Assembly: GCA_002371135.1 (NCBI GenBank)
Contig: DFGB01000010.1
Location: 16,941 to 38,037 of the forward strand
Source of the DNA: Verrucomicrobia bacterium UBA3761
Lineage (GTDB): Bacteria; Verrucomicrobiota; Kiritimatiellia; RFP12; UBA1067
Length of the DNA: 21,097 nucleotides
Direction of reading: 5' to 3'
The position numbers were made by a program, and so were the translations under genes. Every line of letters begins with the position of its first letter. Position 1 is the first letter of the stretch. Of this stretch, positions 8,405 to 14,883 are shown in pieces. Below the pieces are notes generated by a model, which saw only the letters and a list, made by a program, of their open reading frames with translations, made no database searches and was not told the DNA's origin.

Positions 8405-8432
8405 ATTATAGCATAGGCAGCGGGAAGTTGAA
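8405..8432 (-). promoter_or_regulatory. Predicted sigma70-type promoter of the adenine methyltransferase
   Basis: On the minus strand a perfect TATAAT lies at 8410-8405. A weak -35 candidate, TTCAAC (8432-8427), sits 16 bases upstream and falls inside the GTTGAAAA tandem pair. The expected transcription start is about 8399-8397, only a few bases before the GTG codon, which suggests a leaderless or nearly leaderless message. Confidence 0.55.
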
Positions 8433-8516
8433 AAGTTGAAAATGGAGGATTCTTGCCAAAGCAAGTGCCCGCGGTGCATAGGCATTTGCCTTGCCCGTCC
8501 GCATTTCAACTTTTCA
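8427..8516. repeat. Inverted pair of GTTGAAAA-type repeats between the divergent genes
   Basis: Two tandem GTTGAAAA units on the plus strand (8427-8442) reappear inverted downstream. TGAAAAGTTGAAAATG at 8429-8444 is complementary to CATTTCAACTTTTCA at 8502-8516 apart from one extra A. The loop is 57 bases and contains a small hairpin, CTTGC (8452-8456) against GCAAG (8461-8465). The architecture of short tandem words in inverted arms around a loop is like that at 18852-19059 and 20319-20424. Confidence 0.7.
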
Positions 8517-8522
8517 GCCGAA

Positions 8523-8539
8523 GCCCTAGACGCTAGGGC
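8523..8539. promoter_or_regulatory. Perfect palindrome overlapping the pheS -35 region
   Basis: GCCCTAG at 8523-8529 is exactly complementary to CTAGGGC at 8533-8539, with only ACG between. It overlaps the -35 candidate of the pheS promoter, so it is a plausible operator for a dimeric regulator. It could also be a chance palindrome or a small hairpin. Confidence 0.4.
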
Positions 8540-8555
8540 GGAAATGTGATATAAT
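8527..8555 (+). promoter_or_regulatory. Predicted sigma70-type promoter of pheS
   Basis: TATAAT is at 8550-8555, with TAGACG (4 of 6 matches to consensus) as the -35 candidate at 8527-8532 and a 17-base spacer. Transcription would start near 8562, leaving a short leader with GAAAGGG at 8565-8571, eight bases before the pheS ATG. No room remains for a phenylalanine leader-peptide attenuator. Confidence 0.65.
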
Positions 8556-8579
8556 ATCCATCTTGAAAGGGTAAATGGC

Positions 8580-9587
8580 ATGACACTTGCAGAACTGGAA
8601 AATGCGAAGGCGCAAAGCCTGGCGGAAATCAATGCGGCGGACGCGTCTCAAATCGATGCGCTCAGGGTGAAATATGTCGGCCGCAACGGCTCGATTCCGG
8701 CGCTGATCAAGGCGATGAAAGATGTTCCCAAGGAGGAGCGTCCGGCGTTCGGCAAGGCCGTGCAGGCGTGGAAGGCCGAAGTGGAAGCGGCGCTCGGCGC
8801 AAAGGGCGGAGCCGGCGCAGGCGAGCGCGCAGTCGAGGCCGATTTGACGATGCCGGGCCGCTGGCGCGGCCTCGGCGTCAAGCATCCGCTCTCTCGCGTA
8901 ATCGAGGAGAGCGCGGCCATTTTCGCCCGCCTCGGCTTCACCGTCGCCGACGGCCCGGAGCTGGAAAACAAATTCAACAACTTCACGGCCCTCAACACGC
9001 CCGCCCACCATCCCTCGATGGACCGCAGCGACACGTTCTGGTTTGGCGACGACTGCCTCCTCCGCACCCAGACCTCGCCGGTCCAGATCCGCACGATGAT
9101 GGCCAACAAGCCGCCGATCCGCGTCATCTGCCCGGGCCGCACGTATCGTCGCGACACCACCGACGCCACTCACTCCGCCAACTTTCACCAGATCGAAGGC
9201 CTCTACGTCGACACGAAAAGCGTATCGCTCGCCGACCTCAAGAGCGTGCTCGCCTACTTCGCAAAGGAAATGATGGGCGATGGCGTCACGGTGCGCTTCC
9301 GCCCGCACTTCTTCCCCTTCACGGAGCCGTCGGTCGAAGTCGACTTCACCTGCCACGTCTGCAAGGGCAAAGGGTGCAACGTCTGCAAACAGTCGGGCTG
9401 GATCGAAGTCGCCGGCGCAGGCATGGTGGATCCTCGCGTGTTCAAATTCGTCGGCTACAATCCGGAGGAGGTCTCCGGCTATGCATTCGGCTTCGGCGTC
9501 GAACGCATTGCGATGATCAAATACGGCATCGCCGACATCCGCTGGCTCTACGAAAACGACATCCGCTTTCTCTCTCAGCTGGGATGA
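8580..9587 (+). CDS. pheS: Phenylalanine-tRNA ligase alpha subunit
   Basis: Catalytic subunit of the (alpha-beta)2 enzyme that charges tRNA-Phe with phenylalanine. At 335 residues it has the usual length. An N-terminal coiled-coil arm leads to the class II core: HPLSRVIEE (102-110), the FNNFTALNTPAHHP region, TSPVQIRTM (155-163), GRTYRRDTTDATH (176-188), RPHFFPFTEPSVEVDF, and the class II motif 3 region GFGVERIAMIKYGIADIR. Four cysteines at 258, 261, 266 and 269 form a CxxC...CxxC pair that could bind zinc; this insert occurs in many bacterial PheS proteins. The start at 8580 has GAAAGGG at 8565-8571 and its own promoter; an ATG at 8575 is out of frame and stops after two codons. The partner pheT does not follow; corA does. 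Confidence 0.97.
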   Translation: MTLAELENAKAQSLAEINAADASQIDALRVKYVGRNGSIPALIKAMKDVPKEERPAFGKAVQAWKAEVEAALGAKGGAGAGERAVEADLTMPGRWRGLGVKHPLSRVIEESAAIFARLGFTVADGPELENKFNNFTALNTPAHHPSMDRSDTFWFGDDCLLRTQTSPVQIRTMMANKPPIRVICPGRTYRRDTTDATHSANFHQIEGLYVDTKSVSLADLKSVLAYFAKEMMGDGVTVRFRPHFFPFTEPSVEVDFTCHVCKGKGCNVCKQSGWIEVAGAGMVDPRVFKFVGYNPEEVSGYAFGFGVERIAMIKYGIADIRWLYENDIRFLSQLG

Positions 9588-9633
9588 ACCTCTAGGAATC
9601 CGGAATCTCTAGAACCACCAGGACTCTCAACCA
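9588..9633 (+). repeat. CTAGGA/CTAGAA spacer between pheS and corA
   Basis: The 46-base gap holds CTCTAGGAATCCGGAATC and then TCTCTAGAACC, words of the CTAGA spacer family. No terminator hairpin and no clear promoter are visible. Only a weak GGA precedes the corA ATG. Confidence 0.4.
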
Positions 9634-10578
9634 ATGATCACAATTTACAAATGGGACAACGGCGGGCTGAAGGAGACGCCCGAGTTTGCGGAGAGTTGCT
9701 GGATCAATCTGGTCGAGCCGACTACCACCGAACTCGAGCGCGTCCTCGTCCATTCGCAAGTGCCGCGGGACTTCCTCACCGACCCGCTCGACGCCGACGA
9801 GCGTCCGCGTTTCGATTACGACGACGACTCCAACATGCTCATCGTCCACGTCCCGTGTCCCGTGGAAGATGAAGATTCGCCCTACCCCTACCGCACAATC
9901 CCGCTCGGCATCATCCTCTTCGGCAAGAGCGTGATTACGGTTTGCTCGGCGAAGACTCCCGTCACGACGGCGTTTCTCGACCAAATCCGCCGCGTCTGCC
10001 CTCCCGCCGACCGCTACCGCTTCGCCTTCCGCCTGCTGTGGCACGGCGGCGTCCTGTTCCTGCGCTATCTGCACGATATCCACCTGCGCACGAACGCTCT
10101 CGAAGAAGAACTGCACGAGACGATTTCCAACGAGGCGCTGTTGAAACTCCTCACCATCGAAAAAACCCTCGTCTACTTCACAACGTCCCTCAAGGCGGAT
10201 ACGATCGCCCTCGCCCGCGCCAACACCGCCCGACAGATGATGCTTTCCGAGGACGACCGCGACCAGCTCGAAGACGCGATGGTCGAATACCAGCAGGCCC
10301 TGGAGACCGCGACCATCCACGCGAACATCCTCAACGGCACGCTCGATACATTCGCCTCGCTCATCAACAACAACCTGAACAACGTGATGAAATACCTGAC
10401 GGCGGCGACGATTCTCCTCGCCGCCCCTACCCTCATCGCGTCGATCTATGGCATGAACATCAAACTGCCGTTCGCGGCGCGGGCGAACGCGTTTGGTATT
10501 GTGATGAGCATTTCCCTCGTTCTCGCCTGCGTCATCGGGGCGGTGTTCTTCATCTTGTCCAAAAAGCGGAGATTCTAG
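9634..10578 (+). CDS. CorA-family divalent metal ion transporter
   Basis: Inner-membrane channel for Mg2+ and possibly other divalent cations. The 314-residue product has a soluble N-terminal funnel, a long charged helical stalk (about 145-255) and two C-terminal membrane helices (about 256-272 and 286-308). The hallmark pore-loop motif YGMN is at 272-275, followed by IKLPF. The C-terminus ends in KKRRF, as expected for a cytoplasmic tail. The TAG stop is immediately followed by the ATG of the next gene, so the two are probably co-transcribed and translationally coupled. Substrate (Mg versus Co, Ni or Zn) cannot be settled from sequence. Confidence 0.93.
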   Translation: MITIYKWDNGGLKETPEFAESCWINLVEPTTTELERVLVHSQVPRDFLTDPLDADERPRFDYDDDSNMLIVHVPCPVEDEDSPYPYRTIPLGIILFGKSVITVCSAKTPVTTAFLDQIRRVCPPADRYRFAFRLLWHGGVLFLRYLHDIHLRTNALEEELHETISNEALLKLLTIEKTLVYFTTSLKADTIALARANTARQMMLSEDDRDQLEDAMVEYQQALETATIHANILNGTLDTFASLINNNLNNVMKYLTAATILLAAPTLIASIYGMNIKLPFAARANAFGIVMSISLVLACVIGAVFFILSKKRRF

Positions 10579-11982
10579 ATGTTGAAGTTTGTGCTTGCCG
10601 GGATTTCGATTTGCGCGGCGTTTGCGGTTTTTGCAGACGATGCCGCGATATCGGAAACCGAAATCTGGAACGAAGGCGTGGAGTTCTACCGCGCCGGCGA
10701 TGCGACGAACGCGCTGGAGCGTCTGCGCCCTCTCCTCCTGTCGCGCAAATACGGTGCGAGGGCGGCGGAAATCGTCGGTGCGCTCGCCTACGAGAAAGCG
10801 ACCTCGCCCGTGACAGCGGAACAAGGCGGCGACACGCTTGCCGCGCTTGAGGAGGCGGCCGCCGCTGCGCAGATCGCCCTTCGCGCCGCCCCGGACGACG
10901 AACGCGCGCGCAGGAATTTTACGCGCGCCGTCAAGGAACTGCCCGAACTGCGCAAGACGCGCCATCTGAACAGCGTCCTCGCCACCGCCCAGGGGAAGAG
11001 CGCCGACGGCATCCTCCTCGCCGCACGCGACGCCTCGCGCGCTATCATGTCCGACGCGACCACCTACCGCACCAATTCCGCCGCCGTCGCCATCGCGCTT
11101 GGCGACGCCCTGGAGCAGCGCGCGAAGAAACTCGCCGACGACTGGCTCGCAGTCCGCGAAGGCATCGCCCAGGCTGTCACGAACGAAGAACAAGCCGCCA
11201 CCATCGTCGAACAGCTCGACCAATGCCGCGAGCGCACCCTCGCCGCCGCCAAGGCGCTCGGCGACCTTCAGGACGGCGCCTACGGCCTCGCCGCGCAGTC
11301 GGAGGACGACTTCAACCGCTACTTCAAACTCGTCGCCCTCCCTCGCGCCGCAATCGAAGAGGACCTCGTCTGCCAGTCGAACGCCTGGCAGGATGTAGAG
11401 AATTTCAACAACCGCTCGTGGCAGCAGGAAGCTCTCGACCTGACGCGCATGTTCCGCATCAAGTTCCCCGCCTGGGCCCAGCAGTACGAACAGGCCGCAC
11501 AGGCCGATACCAACAAGCCCCCGTTCACGGCCGAAGCGCAGGCGAAAATCTCCGCCCTCTCCACAGAACTCGAAAAACTGCAAATCGATTGCGTGAAGAA
11601 CGAACTCCCGCCGCAGCAGGAAGCCGCCGTCGGCCTCATACGCGAAATAATCGAGCTCATGCCAAAGGACCAGTCTTCCCAGAACGGCCAATCCTCCGAC
11701 AACTCGCAACAGAAACAGAACGACAATTCCGACAAGGACAAGAACAAGAACGACGAAGATCCGTCCCAGCAGAACGGCGAGCCGCAAGAGCAGCAGGCCG
11801 AGGCACAGCAAGAAGAAGAGCGGCAAGCCGAAGAAAAGGAATCTGGGAACGAGCAGAGCGAGGACGACAAGGAGATCGAGGCCATCCTCAAGAAGGCGCA
11901 GGAACGCGCAGACGAACACGAAGCCGACAAGAAGGCACGCATGCGCCGCATCCCCCTCGCCCCGAACGAAAGAGACTGGTAG
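10579..11982 (+). CDS. BatC-like secreted or periplasmic protein with acidic low-complexity tail
   Basis: Unassigned 467-residue protein. The first 19 residues look like a signal peptide (MLKFVLAGISICAAFAVFA). One TPR-like helical pair is visible near 28-56 and the middle is alpha-helical. From about 374 to 432 it is a low-complexity run rich in Gln, Glu, Asp, Asn and Ser. The end, with an EAILKKAQERADE helix, a basic patch and a final ERDW, resembles the C-termini of BatC-like TPR proteins of aerotolerance (Bat) operons, which typically end in a basic stretch and DW. No BatA, BatB, BatD or MoxR gene is nearby. Signal peptide and tail are directly visible; the Bat link is inference from the tail pattern. 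The start abuts the corA stop with GCGGAG upstream. Confidence 0.6.
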   Translation: MLKFVLAGISICAAFAVFADDAAISETEIWNEGVEFYRAGDATNALERLRPLLLSRKYGARAAEIVGALAYEKATSPVTAEQGGDTLAALEEAAAAAQIALRAAPDDERARRNFTRAVKELPELRKTRHLNSVLATAQGKSADGILLAARDASRAIMSDATTYRTNSAAVAIALGDALEQRAKKLADDWLAVREGIAQAVTNEEQAATIVEQLDQCRERTLAAAKALGDLQDGAYGLAAQSEDDFNRYFKLVALPRAAIEEDLVCQSNAWQDVENFNNRSWQQEALDLTRMFRIKFPAWAQQYEQAAQADTNKPPFTAEAQAKISALSTELEKLQIDCVKNELPPQQEAAVGLIREIIELMPKDQSSQNGQSSDNSQQKQNDNSDKDKNKNDEDPSQQNGEPQEQQAEAQQEEERQAEEKESGNEQSEDDKEIEAILKKAQERADEHEADKKARMRRIPLAPNERDW

Positions 11983-11990
11983 CCGGCAGA

Positions 11991-12105
11991 GATTTTTCGA
12001 TTTTCGATTTTTCGATTTTCGATTTATTTCACGCCTTCATTTTAACACAGAGAAGCAGAGTTTTGTTGTGTTTGAGAGCAAATCGCAAATCGCAAATCGC
12101 AAATC
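11991..12105. repeat. GATTT repeats, AACACAGAG word and four exact GCAAATC heptamers before murG
   Basis: The left part (11991-12025) is a run of GATTTTTC/GATTTTC units. TTTTAACACAGAGAAGCAGAG follows near 12040-12060. The right part (12078-12105) is four exact tandem copies of GCAAATC, the reverse complement of the GATTTGC unit found at other loci. The last copy ends one base before the murG ATG. The left and right parts are inverted with respect to each other, so they could pair around the CACAGAG segment. Confidence 0.85.
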
Positions 12106-12106
12106 A

Positions 12107-13180
12107 ATGAAAATCGTCGTAGCATGTGGCGGGACAGGCGGTCACGCATTTCCGGGGCTCGCGGTTGCAAAAGAATTGCAACGCCGCGGCCATGACGTCA
12201 CCGTATGGGAATCCGGCCGCGATATAGAGTCGAGCGTGATGCGTTCATGGGACGGCAAGGGATTCTCGACTTACGCCAAGCAGCTTTCGGCGAAGAACGC
12301 GTTTGCGATCCTGCGCAGCATTTGGCGCTGCCGTCGCGAGATGAAGCGCGAGGCGCCGGATGCGTTGCTGGCGATGGGCAGTTATTCGTCGCTGCCGCCG
12401 GTGCTCGCGGCGAAAAAGGCCGGCGTGCCGATCGTCCTCCACGAAGCGAACACCATCCCAGGCCGCGCCGTAGACTACCTCGCGAAATACGCGAACGTGG
12501 TCGCAACAAGTTTTGCCATCACATCGAAGTATCTCAAAAACGCCAAGACGGAACTCACGGGTCTGCCCATCCGCGAAGAGATTGACGGCGGCAAGCGTTT
12601 CGATTTCGTACCGCCGGATTCGTTCGTCGTGTTCATAACAGGCGGCAGCCAGGGCGCCCACGCGGTGAACATGCTCGCGACAGAAGCACTCGCGATGGTG
12701 AAGGCGGAGCTCGATCAGCGCGGCGAGGAATGCAAGCGCAAGCTCTACGTCATACACCAGTCGGGCATGCGCGACGAGGGAATTGTCATGGCCGCATACA
12801 TGCAGGCGGGGATTCCCGCCCGCGTGCATGGTTTCGAGAAGGAGATGGCGAACGCGTTTGCGACGGCGGATCTTGTAATCGCCCGCGCCGGCGCTTCAAC
12901 ATGCTTTGAACTCGCCGCCTGCGGCAAGAGCGCCCTTCTCATCCCGCTCCCGAGCGCCTTGCGCAACCACCAGCACTTCAATGCCGCCGCCTTCTCCGCC
13001 GCCGGCGCCGCCGACGAGGGCATACAGGAGAAGCTCTCCGCCCAGCAGCTGTGCCAATACATCCTCGACCGCTACGACCATCCTGAAAAGCTCGCCGCGA
13101 CGTCCGCCAAAATCAAGGCGCTTTACACCCCTGGCGCCGTCTCCCGCGTCGCAGACCTCGTTGAAAAGGTTAAAGGGTGA
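12107..13180 (+). CDS. murG: UDP-GlcNAc:lipid I N-acetylglucosaminyltransferase
   Basis: Makes lipid II by adding GlcNAc to undecaprenyl-pyrophosphoryl-MurNAc-pentapeptide at the cytoplasmic face of the membrane. The product is 357 residues, a typical size. Motifs are the N-terminal glycine loop GGTGGH (8-13), HEANTIPGRA (102-111), the second glycine loop GGSQGA (169-174) and the UDP-GlcNAc site ARAGASTCFELAACGK through NHQHFNA. I chose the ATG at 12107, which gives the usual MKIVVACGGTGGH start. A GTG at 12068 would add 13 residues translated entirely from the GCAAATC repeats and is rejected. There is no Shine-Dalgarno. The gene lies outside any division and cell-wall cluster visible here. 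Confidence 0.96.
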   Translation: MKIVVACGGTGGHAFPGLAVAKELQRRGHDVTVWESGRDIESSVMRSWDGKGFSTYAKQLSAKNAFAILRSIWRCRREMKREAPDALLAMGSYSSLPPVLAAKKAGVPIVLHEANTIPGRAVDYLAKYANVVATSFAITSKYLKNAKTELTGLPIREEIDGGKRFDFVPPDSFVVFITGGSQGAHAVNMLATEALAMVKAELDQRGEECKRKLYVIHQSGMRDEGIVMAAYMQAGIPARVHGFEKEMANAFATADLVIARAGASTCFELAACGKSALLIPLPSALRNHQHFNAAAFSAAGAADEGIQEKLSAQQLCQYILDRYDHPEKLAATSAKIKALYTPGAVSRVADLVEKVKG

Positions 13181-13224
13181 ATGGACTAGAAGTTCTAGAA
13201 ACCTAGAAATCTAGAAGCTCTAGA
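13181..13224 (+). repeat. Five CTAGAA words in tandem
   Basis: The gap after murG carries five CTAGAA words at spacings of 8-9 bases, as CTAGAAGTT, CTAGAAAC-like, CTAGAAAT, CTAGAAGCT and CTAGAATG. This is the densest example of the CTAG spacer family in the window. Confidence 0.75.
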
Positions 13225-13235
13225 ATGCCCGCCGG

Positions 13236-13275
13236 TCCTTCCCTCTTTCCTCTTTCCTCTTCCCTCTTCCCTCCC
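13236..13275 (+). repeat. 40-base pure pyrimidine tract with CTCTTYC heptamers
   Basis: Every base from 13236 to 13275 is C or T. The core is two CTCTTTC units followed by two CTCTTCC units (13243-13270), then CTCCC, ending directly before an ATG at 13276. It excludes any Shine-Dalgarno for that ATG. If translation starts at the upstream ATG (13225), the repeat is inside the coding region and copy-number changes of seven bases would shift the frame. Confidence 0.85.
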
Positions 13276-14145
13276 ATGCGCTCCCACGTCCTGTTTTTTG
13301 CGCTTCCGATGTTCGCGGCCTTGCTGATGCAGGCAGCGATGGCTGGAAGGCACGGCGAAATGCCGTCTGAGGAACTTGTGCGCCGCCAGGCTCGCAGCGT
13401 TCATCTCTTCTACCATCCATTCGCACCTCTCGCGCAAAGCGCCATGGCGTCGGTCGAAGTGCTCGAATCGGCGCCGCATTCGTATTTCATGGTGCTTGGC
13501 TGGGACACCGGCTACTGCGGTTTCCAGGAATTGGCGGACGGCCAGCGCTGTTTCATCTTCTCGCTGTGGGATCAAGGCGACATGTACGACTTAAAAGCAC
13601 GGGAAAAGTATGTCGACGAAGCCAAACGCGCGCGCCTCGTCTATGCCGCGCCAGATGTCGAAGTCGGCCGTTTCGAACTCGAAGGCACGGGCGCGCGCAC
13701 TCTCACGAAAGTCGATTGGCGCGAAAACGAACCCATGCGCGTAAAGATCGATTCCACGCCGGACGGCGGCGAGCGCATGGCGTATACTGCGCAAATCAAA
13801 GTCGGCACGAACGACTGGAAACGCATTGCGACCATATCCGCCGTCTGCACTAAACCTGAGCAGCGCGGCGTAACGGGCATCCATTCGTTCGTCGAAGATT
13901 TCGCGCGCGACTATAAGAGCGTCAAAATCCCCCACCGCGCCCGTTTCTTCGATGTCTGCACCTCGGCATCGGCGACGTCGCGCTGGGTGCGCGTCGAGCG
14001 CGCCCGCTTCTCCGCAGATAGCACCCCTTCCAATGCCATAGACGCCTGGTCGGACGCGCCCGGCTCGTTCCGCCTCTCCACCGGCGGCGATACGCAAAAC
14101 CTCCACGCGCCTCTCTGGTCCGTAATCGAAAGCGCAAAGCCATGA
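13276..14145 (+). CDS. Secreted DUF3472-like protein
   Basis: Hypothetical 289-residue protein with a clear signal peptide (MRSHVLFFALPMFAALLMQAAMA). The mature part has the pattern I associate with DUF3472: GYCGFQELADGQRCFIFSLWD, then FELEGTGARTLTKVDW, then WKRIATISAV, IHSFVEDF and a closing WVRVERARFSAD. DUF3472 proteins are secreted and of unknown function, often near carbohydrate-related genes in Verrucomicrobiota, Planctomycetota and Bacteroidota. The family call is from memory of these motifs. The start is uncertain: 13276 gives a clean signal peptide, while an in-frame ATG at 13225 would add 17 residues encoded mostly by the pyrimidine repeat. The stop overlaps the nth start (ATGA), so the genes are coupled. 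No exosortase-type sorting tail is present. Confidence 0.7.
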   Translation: MRSHVLFFALPMFAALLMQAAMAGRHGEMPSEELVRRQARSVHLFYHPFAPLAQSAMASVEVLESAPHSYFMVLGWDTGYCGFQELADGQRCFIFSLWDQGDMYDLKAREKYVDEAKRARLVYAAPDVEVGRFELEGTGARTLTKVDWRENEPMRVKIDSTPDGGERMAYTAQIKVGTNDWKRIATISAVCTKPEQRGVTGIHSFVEDFARDYKSVKIPHRARFFDVCTSASATSRWVRVERARFSADSTPSNAIDAWSDAPGSFRLSTGGDTQNLHAPLWSVIESAKP

Positions 14146-14804
14146 CCATCAAGGACATCCCAATCGTCGATCGCGCATTGCGCAAAGAGTTTGCGGCTCA
14201 CGAGGCGCCAATCATCGAGTTGATACAAGCCCACACCAAGGATCCCTTCTGCGTCCTCGTGGGCACGATTCTCTCCGCACGCACGAAAGACGCCTGCACG
14301 GCGGGGGCGGTGAAGCGGCTGTTCGCGACGGCCACGGGCAGGGTTTTCACGCCGGCCGATCTCGAAGCGCTGAGCGTCGAAGAAATCGAGCGCCTCATAT
14401 ACCCTGTAGGCTTCTACCGCGACAAGGCCCGCCACCTGCATGCGCTGCCGGGCGTGCTGAAGGAGAAATTCGGCGGCGTGCTGCCAAGCACCGTCGAGGA
14501 ATTGTGCGAACTGCCGGGCGTCGGCAGGAAGACCGCCAACCTCACCGTCGCAGTCGGCTTCGACCTGCCGGCCATATGCGTCGACGTCCATGTCCACAGG
14601 ATTTGCAACTGGCTCGAACTCGTTTCCACAAAGACGCCGCTCGAAACCGAAATGGCGCTTCGCAAAATCCTGCCGGTAAAATACTGGAAGACCTGGAACA
14701 GCCACCTCGTCTCGTTCGGCCAGACGCGCTGCTCGCCCGTCAAACCACGCTGCCAAGGCTGCCCCATCGCCCGCTTCTGCCACAGCCCGAAGAAAACCGC
14801 GTAG
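14142..14804 (+). CDS. nth: Endonuclease III (DNA glycosylase/AP lyase)
   Basis: Base-excision repair enzyme that removes oxidised pyrimidines and nicks the abasic site. The 220-residue product has the helix-hairpin-helix LPGVGRKTAN with catalytic Lys130 and catalytic Asp148 in CVDVHVHRI. The [4Fe-4S] cluster ligands are Cys197, Cys204, Cys207 and Cys213 in the canonical C-X6-C-X2-C-X5-C spacing. The LSARTKD segment (45-50 region) resembles the LSxRTKD form common in archaeal and Thermotoga-type enzymes, where E. coli has LSAQATD. The gene starts within the stop of the DUF3472 gene (four-base overlap) and has no Shine-Dalgarno of its own, so translation is probably coupled. Confidence 0.95.
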   Translation: MTIKDIPIVDRALRKEFAAHEAPIIELIQAHTKDPFCVLVGTILSARTKDACTAGAVKRLFATATGRVFTPADLEALSVEEIERLIYPVGFYRDKARHLHALPGVLKEKFGGVLPSTVEELCELPGVGRKTANLTVAVGFDLPAICVDVHVHRICNWLELVSTKTPLETEMALRKILPVKYWKTWNSHLVSFGQTRCSPVKPRCQGCPIARFCHSPKKTA

Positions 14805-14825
14805 CGAATTTCCTGCGCCAAGCCC

Positions 14826-14855
14826 TTTCCACTACGGCTGAAAATATGTTATAAT
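14826..14855 (+). promoter_or_regulatory. Predicted sigma70-type promoter of purL
   Basis: A perfect TATAAT lies at 14850-14855. The best -35 candidate is TTTCCA (14826-14831, 4 of 6 matches) with an 18-base spacer. Transcription would begin about 14862, giving a leader of about 20 bases with AAGGA before the ATG at 14884. No purine riboswitch fits in that space, and I see no clear PurR-like palindrome. Confidence 0.6.
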
Positions 14856-14883
14856 ACTCGAACCAAACAAGGACTTCAAAACC

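Noticed and set aside
8575..8582. ATG at 8575 as the pheS start
   Set aside because: It reads ATG GCA TGA and stops at once; the ATG at 8580 has proper Shine-Dalgarno spacing and the PheS reading frame.
9592..11919. Very long open frame on the minus strand (775 codons) opposite corA and the BatC-like gene
   Set aside because: It is the antisense shadow of two well-supported plus-strand genes. Its translation is low-complexity, rich in Leu, Val, Glu and Arg, without recognisable domains, as expected in GC-rich DNA with strong third-position bias.
12068..12106. GTG-initiated N-terminal extension of murG
   Set aside because: The extra 13 residues are translated directly from the GCAAATC repeat. 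The ATG at 12107 gives the normal MurG N-terminus just ahead of the GGTGGH loop.
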